A stretch of DNA of 45,900 bases from assembly GCF_016905445.1 (NCBI RefSeq), contig NZ_JAFEXF010000037.1, forward strand, positions 1 through 45,900, in the 5' to 3' direction. Under the pieces are notes generated by a model. The model made no database searches. It was not told the origin of the DNA and saw only the letters and a program-made list of their open reading frames with translations. The stretch's first letter is position 1. The number at the start of each line of letters is the position of its first letter. This stretch comes from Streptomyces sp. G44 (GTDB lineage: Bacteria > Actinomycetota > Actinomycetes > Streptomycetales > Streptomycetaceae). Shown in pieces: positions 8,585 through 18,405 of the stretch. A program made the position numbers and the translations under genes.

Positions 8585-9445
8585 ATGACCGCCCAGATTC
8601 TCGATGGCAAGGCCACCGCAGCCGCGATCAAGTCCGAACTGACCGCCCGCGTGGCGGCCCTGAAGGAGAAGGGCGTCACGCCCGGACTCGGTACCGTCCT
8701 GGTCGGTGACGACCCGGGCAGCCAGAAGTACGTCGCCGGCAAGCACCGCGACTGCGCGCAGGTCGGCATCGCCTCCATCCAGCGCGAACTGCCCGCCACC
8801 GCCTCCCAGGAGGAGATCGAGGCGGTCGTCCGCGAACTCAACGACGACCCCGCGTGCACCGGTTACATCGTCCAGCTGCCGCTGCCCAAGGGCATCGACG
8901 AGAACCGCGTCCTGGAGCTCATGGACCCCGACAAGGACGCCGACGGGCTGCACCCGATGAACCTCGGCCGCCTCGTCCTGAACGAGCCGGCGCCGCTGCC
9001 GTGCACTCCGTACGGCATCATCCGGCTGCTGCGGCAGCACGACGTGGAGATCAAGGGTGCCGAGGTCGTGGTCGTGGGACGCGGGGTGACGATCGGCCGG
9101 CCGATGCCGCTCCTGCTCACCCGCAAGTCCGAGAACGCGACGGTCACGCAGTGCCACACCGGTACGCGTGATCTGGCGGCGCACCTGAAGCGGGCCGACA
9201 TCATCGTGGCCGCGGCGGGCGTCCCGCACCTCATCAAGCCCGAGGACGTGAAGCCGGGCGCGGCCGTCCTGGACGTCGGCGTCTCGCGCGACGAGAGCGG
9301 CAAGATCGTCGGCGACGTCCACCCGGGCGTCGCGGAGGTCGCCGGGTGGATCTCCCCGAACCCGGGCGGCGTCGGCCCGATGACCCGCGCCCAGCTCCTG
9401 GTGAACGTCGTCGAGGCCGCCGAGCGAATCGCTGCCGCGAGCTGA
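8585..9445 (+). CDS. folD: methylene-THF dehydrogenase / methenyl-THF cyclohydrolase (FolD)
   Basis: FolD interconverts 5,10-methylene- and 10-formyl-tetrahydrofolate with NADP+, feeding PurN and PurH. The 286-residue protein has [13 protein letters not shown] with the catalytic Tyr and Lys, the substrate loop [10 protein letters not shown], the DGLHPMNLG segment, PCTPYGI, and the dinucleotide site [17 protein letters not shown]. The C-terminal [13 protein letters not shown] is typical. ATG 8585 is used; the open frame upstream to 8462 is not FolD-like. DUF3017 follows after 29 bp, a pairing I know from other Streptomyces. Bases 8331-8584 hold the divergent promoters, with nothing else I can name. 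Confidence 0.97.
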   Translation: MTAQILDGKATAAAIKSELTARVAALKEKGVTPGLGTVLVGDDPGSQKYVAGKHRDCAQVGIASIQRELPATASQEEIEAVVRELNDDPACTGYIVQLPLPKGIDENRVLELMDPDKDADGLHPMNLGRLVLNEPAPLPCTPYGIIRLLRQHDVEIKGAEVVVVGRGVTIGRPMPLLLTRKSENATVTQCHTGTRDLAAHLKRADIIVAAAGVPHLIKPEDVKPGAAVLDVGVSRDESGKIVGDVHPGVAEVAGWISPNPGGVGPMTRAQLLVNVVEAAERIAAAS

Positions 9446-9474
9446 CCCGGGAGACCCGGGAGAGGGACGAGCTC

Positions 9475-10611
9475 ATGAACGCAGAACCCGAGCCGGGGGG
9501 CCGGCCGACCCCGGAGACGGCCGCGGCGATCCCGGGTGCCCAGGGGGCTTCGGACGCCCCGGAGGCGCCGGAGGCCTCGGCAACGCCGGGGGGCTCGGCA
9601 GCCCAGGGCAGCGCCGATGCCGTGGCGACCTCGGGGGCCTCGGGTGCCCCGGGGGGCTCGGGGACCCCGGAGGCTTCGGCAACCCCGGATGTCCCGGCAG
9701 CCCCGGACACCCCGAAGGCCTCGGTGGCTTCAGGCACCCCGGAGGCCTCAGGCACCCCAGAGGCCACGGGTACTCCGAAGGCCAGGGAGGCTGCTGGCAC
9801 CCGCGAGGTCCCGGCGGTCCCGAGTACCCCAGGTACCCCGGAGGCCCCGGCGGTCCCGGAGGCCCCGGCGGTCCCGGAAACCCCGGCAGCTTCGGAAACC
9901 CCGGCAGCTTCGGAAACCCCGGCAGCTTCGGAAACCCCGGCAGCTTCGGAAACCCCGGCAGCACCGGGCGCCCCCGAGGCTCCGGAAACCCCTGCAGCTT
10001 CGGAAACTCCGGCGGTCCCGGAAGCCCCGGCAGCCCCGAAAACCCCGGCAGCACCGGGCGCCCCCGAGGCTCCGAAAACCCCGGCAGCCTCGGGCGCCCC
10101 CGAGGCTTCGAAAAGCCTGGACGTCCCGGCAGTCACGGGTGCCCCGGAGGCTCCGGAACCCCCCGGGACCGCTGGAGCCACGGGGGCCGTCAGTGCGCCC
10201 GGGCCGGACGGGCAGCCGCGGAAGGTCTCGCGGCGGTTTCCGTTGTTCACGCGGGACACCGCGCGGCCCGAGGGCGGCGGTCGCGCCGCCTCCGGTGACG
10301 CGCCCGCCCCCGCCCGCCAGTGGCCGCTGCTCGGCGTCTGCGCCGTGGTGGGGCTCGGGCTGCTGCTCACCGCGCTCGACGTGTTCCGCGTCGGCACGAT
10401 GCTGGTCGGCCTCGCGCTCGTCGGCGGCGCCGTGCTGCGGTGGGCGGTGCCGGACGTCGGCATGCTGGCGGTGCGCTCGCGGTTCACGGACATGGTCACG
10501 TACGGGGCGCTCGGTACCGCCATCGTGCTGCTGGCGATGATGGCGCAGCCCGAGCCGTGGCTGGAGATCCCGTTCCTGGACGACACGCTGCACTTCACGA
10601 TCGACAGCTAG
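9475..10611 (+). CDS. DUF3017 membrane protein with long Pro/Ala/Glu repeat arm
   Basis: 378 residues. The C-terminal roughly 100 residues are the DUF3017 core: [20 protein letters not shown], a second helix around [19 protein letters not shown], then [15 protein letters not shown] and a third helix, ending LHFTIDS. In Streptomyces this small membrane protein normally follows folD; its role is unknown. The N-terminal roughly 240 residues are an unusual low-complexity arm of (A/T)-P-E-A/T-P-A-A-S repeats, encoded partly by exact 18-bp tandem units. The core alone would be about 110-130 residues, so the arm more than doubles the protein. ATG 9475 has AGAGGGA upstream. Confidence 0.85.
   Translation: MNAEPEPGGRPTPETAAAIPGAQGASDAPEAPEASATPGGSAAQGSADAVATSGASGAPGGSGTPEASATPDVPAAPDTPKASVASGTPEASGTPEATGTPKAREAAGTREVPAVPSTPGTPEAPAVPEAPAVPETPAASETPAASETPAASETPAASETPAAPGAPEAPETPAASETPAVPEAPAAPKTPAAPGAPEAPKTPAASGAPEASKSLDVPAVTGAPEAPEPPGTAGATGAVSAPGPDGQPRKVSRRFPLFTRDTARPEGGGRAASGDAPAPARQWPLLGVCAVVGLGLLLTALDVFRVGTMLVGLALVGGAVLRWAVPDVGMLAVRSRFTDMVTYGALGTAIVLLAMMAQPEPWLEIPFLDDTLHFTIDS
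9880..9962 (+). repeat. 18-bp exact tandem repeat in the DUF3017 gene
   Basis: Four identical copies of ACCCCGGCAGCTTCGGAA fill 9880-9951, with a partial fifth to 9962. Each unit encodes six residues (the TPAASE period). Degenerate copies extend through about 9520-10170, including a longer near-duplicate at about 9952-9988 and 10039-10075. The 18-bp unit keeps frame, so copy-number change would alter length but not reading. Confidence 0.92.
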
Positions 10612-10612
10612 G

Positions 10613-10639
10613 CGCGGCGCGCGCGGCGCGCGCGGCGCG
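10613..10639. repeat. 9-bp tandem repeat just after the DUF3017 stop
   Basis: Three exact copies of CGCGGCGCG begin two bases after the TAG stop at 10609-10611 and run towards the terminator hairpin. Confidence 0.8.
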
Positions 10640-10647
10640 CACGGCGT

Positions 10648-10687
10648 GACGGCGGCCCGTCCTCCCCCCGAGGGACGGGCCGCCGTC
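10648..10687. terminator. hairpin terminator between convergent genes
   Basis: 15-bp arms GACGGCGGCCCGTCC (10648-10662) and GGACGGGCCGCCGTC (10673-10687) flank a 10-base loop. It lies between the plus-strand DUF3017 gene and the minus-strand peptidoglycan-binding gene and could serve both. Confidence 0.85.
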
Positions 10688-10711
10688 GTTCTCACCGGCT
10701 GCGGGTCAGGG

Positions 10712-11083
10712 TCACCACCAGACGCCGGCGCGGAGCTTCGCCCAGGTGTTCTTGCCGACCTCCCCGTCGACGCTGATCCTGGCCTTCTTCTGGACGGTCT
10801 TCACCGCGTTGTACGTCTTGGTGCCGAACTTCCCGTCCACGCCGAGGATGGTCGGGTAGCTCGTGTTCCGGTTGATCAGGCACTGGACTTCCTTGATCCG
10901 CTTCACCGCGGCGCTGCCCGTCTGCCCCGACTTGGTCAGGGCGGTCCCGTTGTAGTACCCACAGGAGTACGCGGCGCTGACGTCCTGCGGGGCGGGCGCG
11001 GCGGTGGCCGCCGGCGCGAGGGCCAGCCCCGAGCCGAGGGCCGCGGTCGCGACGGCGAGAGCGATGCGCTTGCGAACGATCAT
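10712..11083 (-). CDS. secreted peptidoglycan-binding-domain protein
   Basis: 123 residues. The N terminus is a Sec signal peptide (MIVRKRIALAVATAALGSGL..., hydrophobic to about residue 28, likely cleaved after an ATAAPA-type site). The rest is one PG_binding_1 domain: VKRIKEVQCLINRNTSYP, ILGVDGKFGTKTYNAVKTVQ, ISVDGEVGKNTWAKL. The DG-x-FG-x-T-x-x-A pattern is the family signature. Two cysteines (in SCGYY and VQCLI) could form a disulphide. There is no catalytic domain, so it probably only binds the cell wall. AAGGGAAG lies just upstream of ATG 11083. Confidence 0.9.
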   Translation of the reverse strand: MIVRKRIALAVATAALGSGLALAPAATAAPAPQDVSAAYSCGYYNGTALTKSGQTGSAAVKRIKEVQCLINRNTSYPTILGVDGKFGTKTYNAVKTVQKKARISVDGEVGKNTWAKLRAGVWW

Positions 11084-11338
11084 GACTTCCCTTCCGTGGC
11101 CGCGGGCCGGGTCCCCCCGTTGGGTCCCCCGACGGCCCGCGGTCCGAAACCGTGGCGCCGGTGGTGAGCCGGTGCCGCTGGTGCTGACCAAGAAGTTACG
11201 GAGTCGCCGGGCGGGCGTCGTCCCGCACTCGGTTGACATCCGGCTGCACCCGCCGCCGTAGCCACGCGGTTCCTGCAACTTCCGCGGTACCGCGCATGAT
11301 TGACGTTCCTCCGCCCGCACCGGGGTTACGCTGCGGCG

Positions 11339-12505
11339 ATGCGGATCCGCCCCCTCGTCGTCGACGCGCTCATCGCGGTCGCCCTGACCACGGTGGCCGT
11401 GCTGCTCGGCCAGGAGTCCGTACGACAGGGCTGGCCCCGACTCGACGCCGCCGGGTACGCGTTGGTGGTCCTGGCCAACGCACCGGCGGTCCTGCGCGGC
11501 AGGGCGCCGGTCGCCGTCCTCCTCTTCATCCACGCGGTGTGGATCGGCTACGTCCTGGCCGGCTACTGGCCCGTCCTGAACACCTTCGCGCCCATGCTCG
11601 CCGTCTACACGGTCGCGTCGGTGCGGCCCACCCGCGTCTCCCTGCCCTGCGCGGCCCTGATGGGCGCGGTGTGGATCTTCGCCGGGGTGGTGGCCGGCGG
11701 CGCGGGGATGGTTTCCGTCGTCGCCCAGGCCATCGGCTTCCCGCTGGTCATCTGGCGCTTCGGGCACGCCGCCCGCCACACCGCCGAACTGGCCCGGCAG
11801 CTGAAGCTGGAGCAGGACGAGCGGGCCCGGCGCGAGGTCGCCGAGGAGCGGGGCCGGATCGCCCGCGAACTGCACGACGTGGTCGCCCACCACATGTCGG
11901 TGATATCCGTGCAGGCGGGCCTCGCCACCTTCGTCTTCGGATCAGATCCGGCCACGGCGCGCGCCGCGCTCGGCACCATCTCGGGAACCAGTGGCGAGGC
12001 CCTCGAAGAGCTGCGCCGCATGCTGCGGGTGCTGCGCGCCGAGGACGGCGAGCGGGACGGCGACGCGGGGCCCGAGGCGCCGATGCCGGGACTCGCCCGC
12101 CTGGAGGAGATGGTCGAGCGGGTCCGCGCCGGCGGCGTCCCCGTCGCCCTGCACGTCACGGGGACCCCGCGGCCGGTGGCCCCCGGCGTCGAGCTGTGCG
12201 CGTACCGCGTGGTGCAGGAGGCGCTCACCAACGTGATGAAGCACGCCCGTGGAGCGGGCGCGACCGTCGAACTCGCCTACCGCGCACGGCACATAGAGGT
12301 CTCGGTCGTCGACGACGGGAAGGGGGTGATTCAGGACAGAGTGCGAACCGGTGGTGGACACGGCTTGATTGGGATGCGGGAGCGGGCCAAGCTCTACGGC
12401 GGGACGATCAGCATCGGCCCGCTGAGCGAGGGGGGATTCGCCGTGCGGCTCACCCTGCCGACCTCGGCGCAGGCCGCGGCTCAGGGGGACGACGGGGCGG
12501 AATGA
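11339..12505 (+). CDS. NarL-type sensor histidine kinase
   Basis: 388 residues. The N terminus has about five transmembrane helices (residues 7-140) with no large extracellular sensor loop. A coiled linker (about 147-172) leads to a HisKA_3 domain with ARELHDVVAHHMSVIS, where His179 is the predicted phospho-acceptor. The HATPase domain shows the N box (VVQEALTNVMKHA), G1 (DDGKGV) and G2 (GHGLIGMRERAKLYGG). No ribosome binding site precedes ATG 11339, while a TACGCT element ends six bases upstream, so leaderless translation is likely. The response-regulator gene begins five bases after the stop. The signal is unknown. Confidence 0.93.
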   Translation: MRIRPLVVDALIAVALTTVAVLLGQESVRQGWPRLDAAGYALVVLANAPAVLRGRAPVAVLLFIHAVWIGYVLAGYWPVLNTFAPMLAVYTVASVRPTRVSLPCAALMGAVWIFAGVVAGGAGMVSVVAQAIGFPLVIWRFGHAARHTAELARQLKLEQDERARREVAEERGRIARELHDVVAHHMSVISVQAGLATFVFGSDPATARAALGTISGTSGEALEELRRMLRVLRAEDGERDGDAGPEAPMPGLARLEEMVERVRAGGVPVALHVTGTPRPVAPGVELCAYRVVQEALTNVMKHARGAGATVELAYRARHIEVSVVDDGKGVIQDRVRTGGGHGLIGMRERAKLYGGTISIGPLSEGGFAVRLTLPTSAQAAAQGDDGAE

Positions 12506-12509
12506 CCGG

Positions 12510-13208
12510 ATGACCGGCTCCATCAGGGTACTTGTCGTCGACGACCAGTTCCTCATCCGCGCGGGACTGGTCGGCCTGCTGCGCGCCGCGCCCGGCATCG
12601 AGGTCGTCGGCGAGGCGGGCGACGGCGACGAGGCCGTCGAACTCGCCGCGCGGACCCGGCCCGACGTCGTCCTGATGGACATCCGGATGCCCGGCACGAA
12701 CGGCATCACGGCCACCGCGAGGATCCTCGCCCAGGCGGCCGAACCGGCGCCGCGCGTCCTGGTGCTGACCACCTTCGACCTCGACGAGTACGTGTACGGG
12801 GCGCTGCGCGCGGGCGCCTCCGGGTTCCTGCTCAAGGACTCCGGCCCCGAGCGGCTGCTGGCCGCGGTCGCGGCGGTCGGCGGCGGTGACGCGCTCTTCG
12901 CGCCGAGCGTGACGCGGCGGCTCGTCGAGGCGTTCGCGCGGCAGGGCGCGGGGCCCGGCGGCGACGAGGTCCGGCCGCCGCCGGACCTCGCGGCGCTGAC
13001 CTCACGGGAGGTCGAGGTCCTGAAGATGATCGCGCGCGGCCTGACCAACGCGGACATCGCCGAGCGGCTCTACATCAGCGAGGCCACCGTCAAGACGCAC
13101 CTCAACCGCACGATGAGCAAACTCGGCCTGGACAGCCGGGCGCAGGCGGTCGTGGTGGCGTACGAGACGGGGCTCGTCACGCCCGGCGCGGGCGGGGGGC
13201 GGGTGTGA
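12510..13208 (+). CDS. NarL/LuxR-family response regulator
   Basis: 232 residues. The receiver domain (1-120) has the acidic pair DD at 11-12, phospho-acceptor Asp57 in LMDIRMPG, Thr87/88 and Lys109 in FLLKDSG. The C-terminal LuxR helix-turn-helix (about 165-225) reads LTSREVEVLKMIARGLTNADIAERLYISEATVKTHL, cut here only for layout. It is the partner of the preceding kinase (five-base gap) and presumably regulates nearby or unlinked genes. The stop lies nine bases from the convergent secreted-protein gene. Confidence 0.94.
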   Translation: MTGSIRVLVVDDQFLIRAGLVGLLRAAPGIEVVGEAGDGDEAVELAARTRPDVVLMDIRMPGTNGITATARILAQAAEPAPRVLVLTTFDLDEYVYGALRAGASGFLLKDSGPERLLAAVAAVGGGDALFAPSVTRRLVEAFARQGAGPGGDEVRPPPDLAALTSREVEVLKMIARGLTNADIAERLYISEATVKTHLNRTMSKLGLDSRAQAVVVAYETGLVTPGAGGGRV

Positions 13209-13217
13209 CGGGGCCGG

Positions 13218-13568
13218 TCAGCAGGTGACGACCTTGCCGTAGGAGCCGCGGCCCCAGTTCCACTCCCACTGCTGCTTGTGCTGGTAGGTGAGGCACCGCG
13301 AGTCGGGGCCCCAGTCGATGACGACCTTCAGGTGCATGGCCCGGCCGCAGAGGTTGGTCACCTTCACATACTTGCGGTGCTTGACGACGTCCCGCTTGAC
13401 GCAGGCCGGGGCCGTGCCGCGGATCGCTGGTGCGGCGGCGGCGGAGGTGGTGGAGTTGGCGGCGGGGGTGGTGGGGGCCGCCGTGGCCGCGGGGGAGGTG
13501 GCGAAGGCGGTGCCGAGGAGGGCGGCCACGGTGACGAGGCCGCCGGCGAGGCGTTTGCCGTACTGCAT
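13218..13568 (-). CDS. small secreted protein, tendamistat (alpha-amylase inhibitor)-like
   Basis: 116 residues: a signal peptide (about 1-31, MQYGKRLAGGLVTVAALLG...ATAAP), an Ala/Thr/Pro linker, then about 64 residues with exactly four cysteines. From memory, tendamistat has APSC, 16 residues to the next Cys, 18 to the third and 28 to the fourth, with the strand VKVVYE. Here the pattern is APAC, 18, 18 and 24, with LKVVIDW after the second Cys. The inhibitory Trp-Arg-Tyr turn of tendamistat is not kept; HRKY sits at that place. So the fold is plausible, but amylase inhibition is doubtful. ATG 13568 has GAAGGGA upstream. Confidence 0.6.
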   Translation of the reverse strand: MQYGKRLAGGLVTVAALLGTAFATSPAATAAPTTPAANSTTSAAAAPAIRGTAPACVKRDVVKHRKYVKVTNLCGRAMHLKVVIDWGPDSRCLTYQHKQQWEWNWGRGSYGKVVTC

Positions 13569-13718
13569 GGGTCCGGTTCCCTTCGTGAGGAGGTGCGGTC
13601 CGCTGCTGCGGGTGCCGCCTCACCGACTGTGCCGATGCTCTCGGGTCCGGTGCCACAGACTCGGCCGAAGTACGTCCCTTCGGGTATATCGGCGTCCCAG
13701 GGGTGGCGCGAAAGGAGA

Positions 13719-13756
13719 CGGCGCCCGTCCTCTCCCCCGTGGGAGGACGGGCGCCG
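13719..13756. terminator. isolated strong hairpin inside a long intergenic region
   Basis: 13-bp perfect arms CGGCGCCCGTCCT (13719-13731) and AGGACGGGCGCCG (13744-13756), with an inner CTCCC/GGG stem. It is about 150 bp upstream of the minus-strand secreted-protein start and 285 bp before the plus-strand HTH gene, so no annotated gene runs into it. The rest of 13569-14041 holds only presumed promoters. Confidence 0.7.
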
Positions 13757-14041
13757 CCGTTCGGGGAGGTGTGGTTCCTGATGGAATCTCCCGATGTAAG
13801 CGGTGCGTTCCGCTCGGGATCCAGAGTCATGGACGCGCCAACTTCGTTCAAGGGATGCCCGGTCCCTGTGGCACGGAGGTGACCATTCCGCAACGGTGTT
13901 CTCGGCCTGCAACGACCTTGATCCGATGTGTGTGCGAGTTGGTGGCCCGTAACGAACCCATGCGCCCGCGCCGCGGGAACTGCCATCCTGGCTCCGCGCA
14001 TCCCTGAGGACAGGTACGCACTCGGGGGAAGAGGGGGAGCC

Positions 14042-15199
14042 ATGCCTCGATGGAAGGCGCTGCCGGAGGAACTCGACCCGGAAGTACGGGAGTTCGCCGA
14101 CCGGCTGCGGGCGCTCGTCGATCACAGCGGCCTGAGCGTCGCGGCGGTCTCGGACCGGACCGGCTACAGCAAGACGTCGTGGGAGCGCTATCTGAACGGG
14201 CGGCTGCTCGCGCCGAAGGGCGCGGTCGTCGCGCTGGCCGAGGTCACGGGCACGCAGCCGGTGCATCTGATCACCCTGTGGGAGCTGGCGGAGCGGGCCT
14301 GGAGCCGGTCCGAGATGCGGCACGACATGACCATGCAGGCGATACGGATTTCGCAGGCTCGGGCGGCGTTGGGGGAGTTGGGGGGTGGCTCGGGGGGCCG
14401 GGGTGGCTCGGGTGACCCGCGTGGCTCGCGTGGTTCTGATGCCGCTGGGGCGGGTGTGGGTTCGTCTGCGGGTGCGGGTGCGGGTGTGGATACCGGTGCG
14501 GGTGCCGGGGGTGCCGAGAAAGGCGGGCGGTCCGCGCGGGGCGGCTTCGGGGGGCTGACCGGGGTCGCCGGGCCCGCGGGTGTTTCCCCCACCGTGCCGC
14601 CGTCGGTCTCGTCCTCCTCGTACGGTGATGCCTCCGCGTCGCCCTTCGGCGCGGCGGGTGCGGGCGCCGGCGGGGGGTCGCCCGACGGGCAGCGGCGGAG
14701 GCGGAAGGTGACGATGTTCCTCGCGGGCGTGGTCGGGGCGCTCGTCGTCATCGCGGTCGCCGTCTTCCTCCCCGGGCTCCGGGGCGGCGGCGAGGGCGGC
14801 GGCGATGGGGCCAGGTCGCCGGTGGCGCCGAGCCGTACGGGGGAGGCGGAGCTGCCGGACGGGGTGGAGTGCCGGGGGGCGGACTGCGCGGGCAAGGACC
14901 CCGAGAGCATGGGCTGCGGCGGGGAGCTGGCGAGGACGGCCTCGCGGGCCACGGTGGGCGGGGCGCTGATCGAGGTGCGGTACAGCAAGGCGTGCGGGGC
15001 GGCGTGGGCGCGGATCACCCGGGCGTCGCCCGGGGACGAGGTCAGGGTCACGGGGGCGGGCGGGGGTGGGGCCGCCGCGCAGAAGGGCACGGTGGACGAG
15101 GACTTCGACGCGTATACGCCGATGGTGGCGGTGAAGGCGGGGGGCGCGGCGAAGGCCTGCGCGGTGTTGGTGTCCGGGGCCACCGGCTGTACGGAGTAG
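14042..15199 (+). CDS. helix-turn-helix transmembrane protein with DUF2690 domain
   Basis: 385 residues. An N-terminal XRE-like helix-turn-helix (about 17-75, SVAAVSDRTGYSKTSWERYLN) is followed by a Gly/Ala/Ser-rich linker (about 110-218). A basic stop-transfer RRRRK, one transmembrane helix (about 222-243) and a DUF2690 domain (about 270-385) complete it. The domain has paired cysteines (ECRGADC, MGCGGE, KACGAAW, KACAVL) and would lie outside the cell. This architecture is common in Streptomyces and suggests a membrane-tethered DNA-binding protein with an extracytoplasmic disulphide-bonded domain; no target is known. ATG 14042 has GAGGGGGAG directly upstream. Confidence 0.88.
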   Translation: MPRWKALPEELDPEVREFADRLRALVDHSGLSVAAVSDRTGYSKTSWERYLNGRLLAPKGAVVALAEVTGTQPVHLITLWELAERAWSRSEMRHDMTMQAIRISQARAALGELGGGSGGRGGSGDPRGSRGSDAAGAGVGSSAGAGAGVDTGAGAGGAEKGGRSARGGFGGLTGVAGPAGVSPTVPPSVSSSSYGDASASPFGAAGAGAGGGSPDGQRRRRKVTMFLAGVVGALVVIAVAVFLPGLRGGGEGGGDGARSPVAPSRTGEAELPDGVECRGADCAGKDPESMGCGGELARTASRATVGGALIEVRYSKACGAAWARITRASPGDEVRVTGAGGGGAAAQKGTVDEDFDAYTPMVAVKAGGAAKACAVLVSGATGCTE

Positions 15200-15310
15200 G
15201 TGTCGCCGGGGCGGTGCCTTGGGTGCCGTCGGCGCCTTGGGGCGTTTTGTGGGGCGGGGTCGCGGGGGTGTGTCCGTGCTGGCCGTCTCGGTGGTGGGGC
15301 CTGGGTGCTC

Positions 15311-15510
15311 GTCGGTCGGGGAGGCGCCACGGCTGTGCTGCGCGCGGACATACCCCCGCGTCGCCTTCGGTGCGTGCGCGCGGGTGCGGGCCGTCATGGG
15401 TGTGCGGCTGGCCTGTGTTGTGTCGGCCCCGGGTCATCGGCTGGGGGAGTGCCACCGCTGTGCCCCGCGCGCACATACCTGCGCGTCGCCTGCGGTGCGG
15501 GTGCGTGGGG
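15311..15510. repeat. imperfect direct repeat of about 65-75 bp in a 660-bp gene-free stretch
   Basis: Two related copies start near 15311 and 15435. Both contain G-GCCAC-GCTGTG, a CGCGCGnACATACC core and a GCGTCGCCT-CGGTGCG tail, about 120 bp apart. The stretch 15200-15859 has no credible gene. Apart from this repeat and the mdh control region it is GT-rich spacer. Confidence 0.6.
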
Positions 15511-15719
15511 GCGCAGAGAAAGTTGGTGATGATCGCGCATGAGATCCAGGTGCGGGGGCAGGCGGTCGGTACCCCCACGGGAGTGGTCAACACCCCCACG
15601 GCGGCCGCCACACTCCCTCCCCCGAGGTGGCGGCCGCCCCCCTTGGGGGATGCTGTGGGCGGGGCCACACGGACCCGGGGGCCAGGGGTGGTCGGGGCGC
15701 GATAGCCTGACGGCGGATC

Positions 15720-16849
<1,130 letters not shown>

Positions 16850-16869
16850 CGACACCCCGCGGGGTGATC

Positions 16870-16904
16870 CGCCCCCGGCAGCCGTTCACCGGCCGCCGGG
16901 GGCG
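16870..16904 (+). terminator. terminator after mdh, with T-tract
   Basis: 10-bp arms CGCCCCCGGC (16870-16879) and GCCGGGGGCG (16895-16904) followed by TTTTCG. It overlaps the last codons of the convergent MFS gene. Confidence 0.85.
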
Positions 16905-18355
16905 TTTTCGTCGCACCTGCCGTAGCCCGCCGTCACCACCACGGCCGCGGCGACCACCACCAGCGCCACCACGCGCAGCGCCGCCGCCATGCCGTCCGCG
17001 AAGCCGCCCGGGGCGTGCGCGGCGAGCGTCGTTCCGGTGACGGCCACGCCGAGCGCGGCGCCGACCTCCCGGGCCGAGGTGCTCAGACCGGAGCCGAGCC
17101 CCGCCTGGCGCGCCGGGAGCGAGCTGACGACGCCGAGGGTCAGCGCGGGCATGCACAGTCCGGTGCCCGCCGAGATGACCAGCAGCCAGCAGGCGTACAC
17201 CGCGTAGGGCGTCGACGCTCCCGCGGTGGACGTGCCGAACAGGCCGAGGCCGATCAGGAGCAGCCCGCCGCCCACCACGGGCCGGGGCCGGTGGGACCAG
17301 CGGGCCGCGAGCCGCGGGACCACGGCCATGCCGACCGTGACGGGGACGATGGCGAGGCCCGCGCGGGCGGCGCCGTACCCCTTCACGTACTGCAAGTACT
17401 GCGAGTTGACGTAGAAGAGCGAGAAGAGCCCGAAGAAGCACGCGGTCGTGCCGAGTGACGCCGCGCGCAGCCGCCGCGAGCGGAAGACGCGGGGGTCGAG
17501 GAGCGGCGCGCGCGAGCGCAGGGCGTGGGCGGTGAACAGCGCGACGAGGGCGGCGCCCACCGCGAAGGCGGCCAGGATGCGGGCGGACGTCCAGCCGTAC
17601 AGCGGGCCCTCGATGATGCCGAAGAGCAGGGCGAACAGTCCGCCGGTCAGCAGGAGTGCGCCCACCGGGTCCGGGGAGGGCGCTCCGGCGTCCTTGTCCG
17701 TGCGCGGAGTCGTCCGCGCCGCCGCCAGCGCGAGCAGGGCGGCGAGCGGCACCACCGCCCAGAACAGGGCGCGCCAGGACAGGTACTGGCCAATGAGCCC
17801 GCCGCCGACGTTGCCGGCGAGGCCGCCGAGCCCGGCGGCGAGCGTCCAGGCGGCGAGGGCGCGCGGACGGTCCCCGGGCGGGGTGACGCGCAGCAGGACC
17901 GACAGCGTCGCGGGCAGGATCAGCGCGGCCCCCGCGCCGGACACGCCGCGCCCGGCGATCAGTACCGCCGGGGTGGCGGCGAGCGCGCTGAGCGCGGCCC
18001 CGGCCGCGAACAGCCCGAGTCCGCAGAGCAGCGCGCCCTTGCGGCCGTACCGGTCGCCGAGCGCGCCGGCCGGGATGAGGAGCCCGGCGAAGACGATGAC
18101 GTACGCGTCGACCGTCCACAGCAGTTCGGTGGACGACGGGTGCAGGGCCGACGAAGTCAGCTGCGGGACGAGGAGGTTGACGGCGGCGACCATCCCCTGC
18201 GCGACGAGAACGCAGGCGCAGAGGGTGAGCAGGGCCGGGCGCCGCGGTGCGGGTGTGGCGGTGGATGCGGGCGCGGGCGGCCGGGCAGCGGACGTGCGGG
18301 CAGGCGAAAGCAAGGCTCCTCCCGGGGAGCGTCGTGACGTGGGATGTGCCGCCAC
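16886..18355 (-). CDS. MFS drug efflux transporter, DHA2 (14-helix) type
   Basis: About 489 residues with roughly 14 transmembrane segments. The loop 2-3 motif GALGDRYGRKGALL matches MFS motif A, and the GRGVSGAGAALILPATLSVL segment fits the drug/proton antiporter motif. The N-terminal roughly 38 residues are Ala/Pro/Ser-rich and the GTG 18355 start is uncertain; a later in-frame start is possible. The gene is divergent from the LysR regulator, with a 50-bp spacer holding an inverted repeat, so the regulator probably controls it. The substrate cannot be inferred; DHA2 members export cationic drugs and antibiotics. Confidence 0.88.
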   Translation of the reverse strand: MAAHPTSRRSPGGALLSPARTSAARPPAPASTATPAPRRPALLTLCACVLVAQGMVAAVNLLVPQLTSSALHPSSTELLWTVDAYVIVFAGLLIPAGALGDRYGRKGALLCGLGLFAAGAALSALAATPAVLIAGRGVSGAGAALILPATLSVLLRVTPPGDRPRALAAWTLAAGLGGLAGNVGGGLIGQYLSWRALFWAVVPLAALLALAAARTTPRTDKDAGAPSPDPVGALLLTGGLFALLFGIIEGPLYGWTSARILAAFAVGAALVALFTAHALRSRAPLLDPRVFRSRRLRAASLGTTACFFGLFSLFYVNSQYLQYVKGYGAARAGLAIVPVTVGMAVVPRLAARWSHRPRPVVGGGLLLIGLGLFGTSTAGASTPYAVYACWLLVISAGTGLCMPALTLGVVSSLPARQAGLGSGLSTSAREVGAALGVAVTGTTLAAHAPGGFADGMAAALRVVALVVVAAAVVVTAGYGRCDENAPGGR

Positions 18356-18373
18356 CGTAGGCTCGGCCCCGAC

Positions 18374-18389
18374 TTGCCTTCCAGTGCAA
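18374..18389. promoter_or_regulatory. LysR-type operator candidate between MFS and LysR genes
   Basis: TTGC-N8-GCAA (TTGCCTTCCAGTGCAA) is centred in the 50-bp divergent spacer. A second half-site-like GCAACTTCCGCAAGG overlaps it. LysR regulators commonly bind such T-N11-A dyads when controlling a divergent gene. Confidence 0.5.
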
Positions 18390-18405
18390 CTTCCGCAAGG
18401 GATGA

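Noticed and set aside
9880..10170. Regular repeats as a possible CRISPR array
   Set aside because: The units are head-to-tail 18-bp coding repeats without spacers, in frame in a gene, and no cas genes are present.
13364..15397. 677-residue minus-strand ORF spanning several genes
   Set aside because: Pro/Arg/Thr-rich composition, covers the HTH/DUF2690 gene and the secreted-protein gene on other frames, no domain visible.
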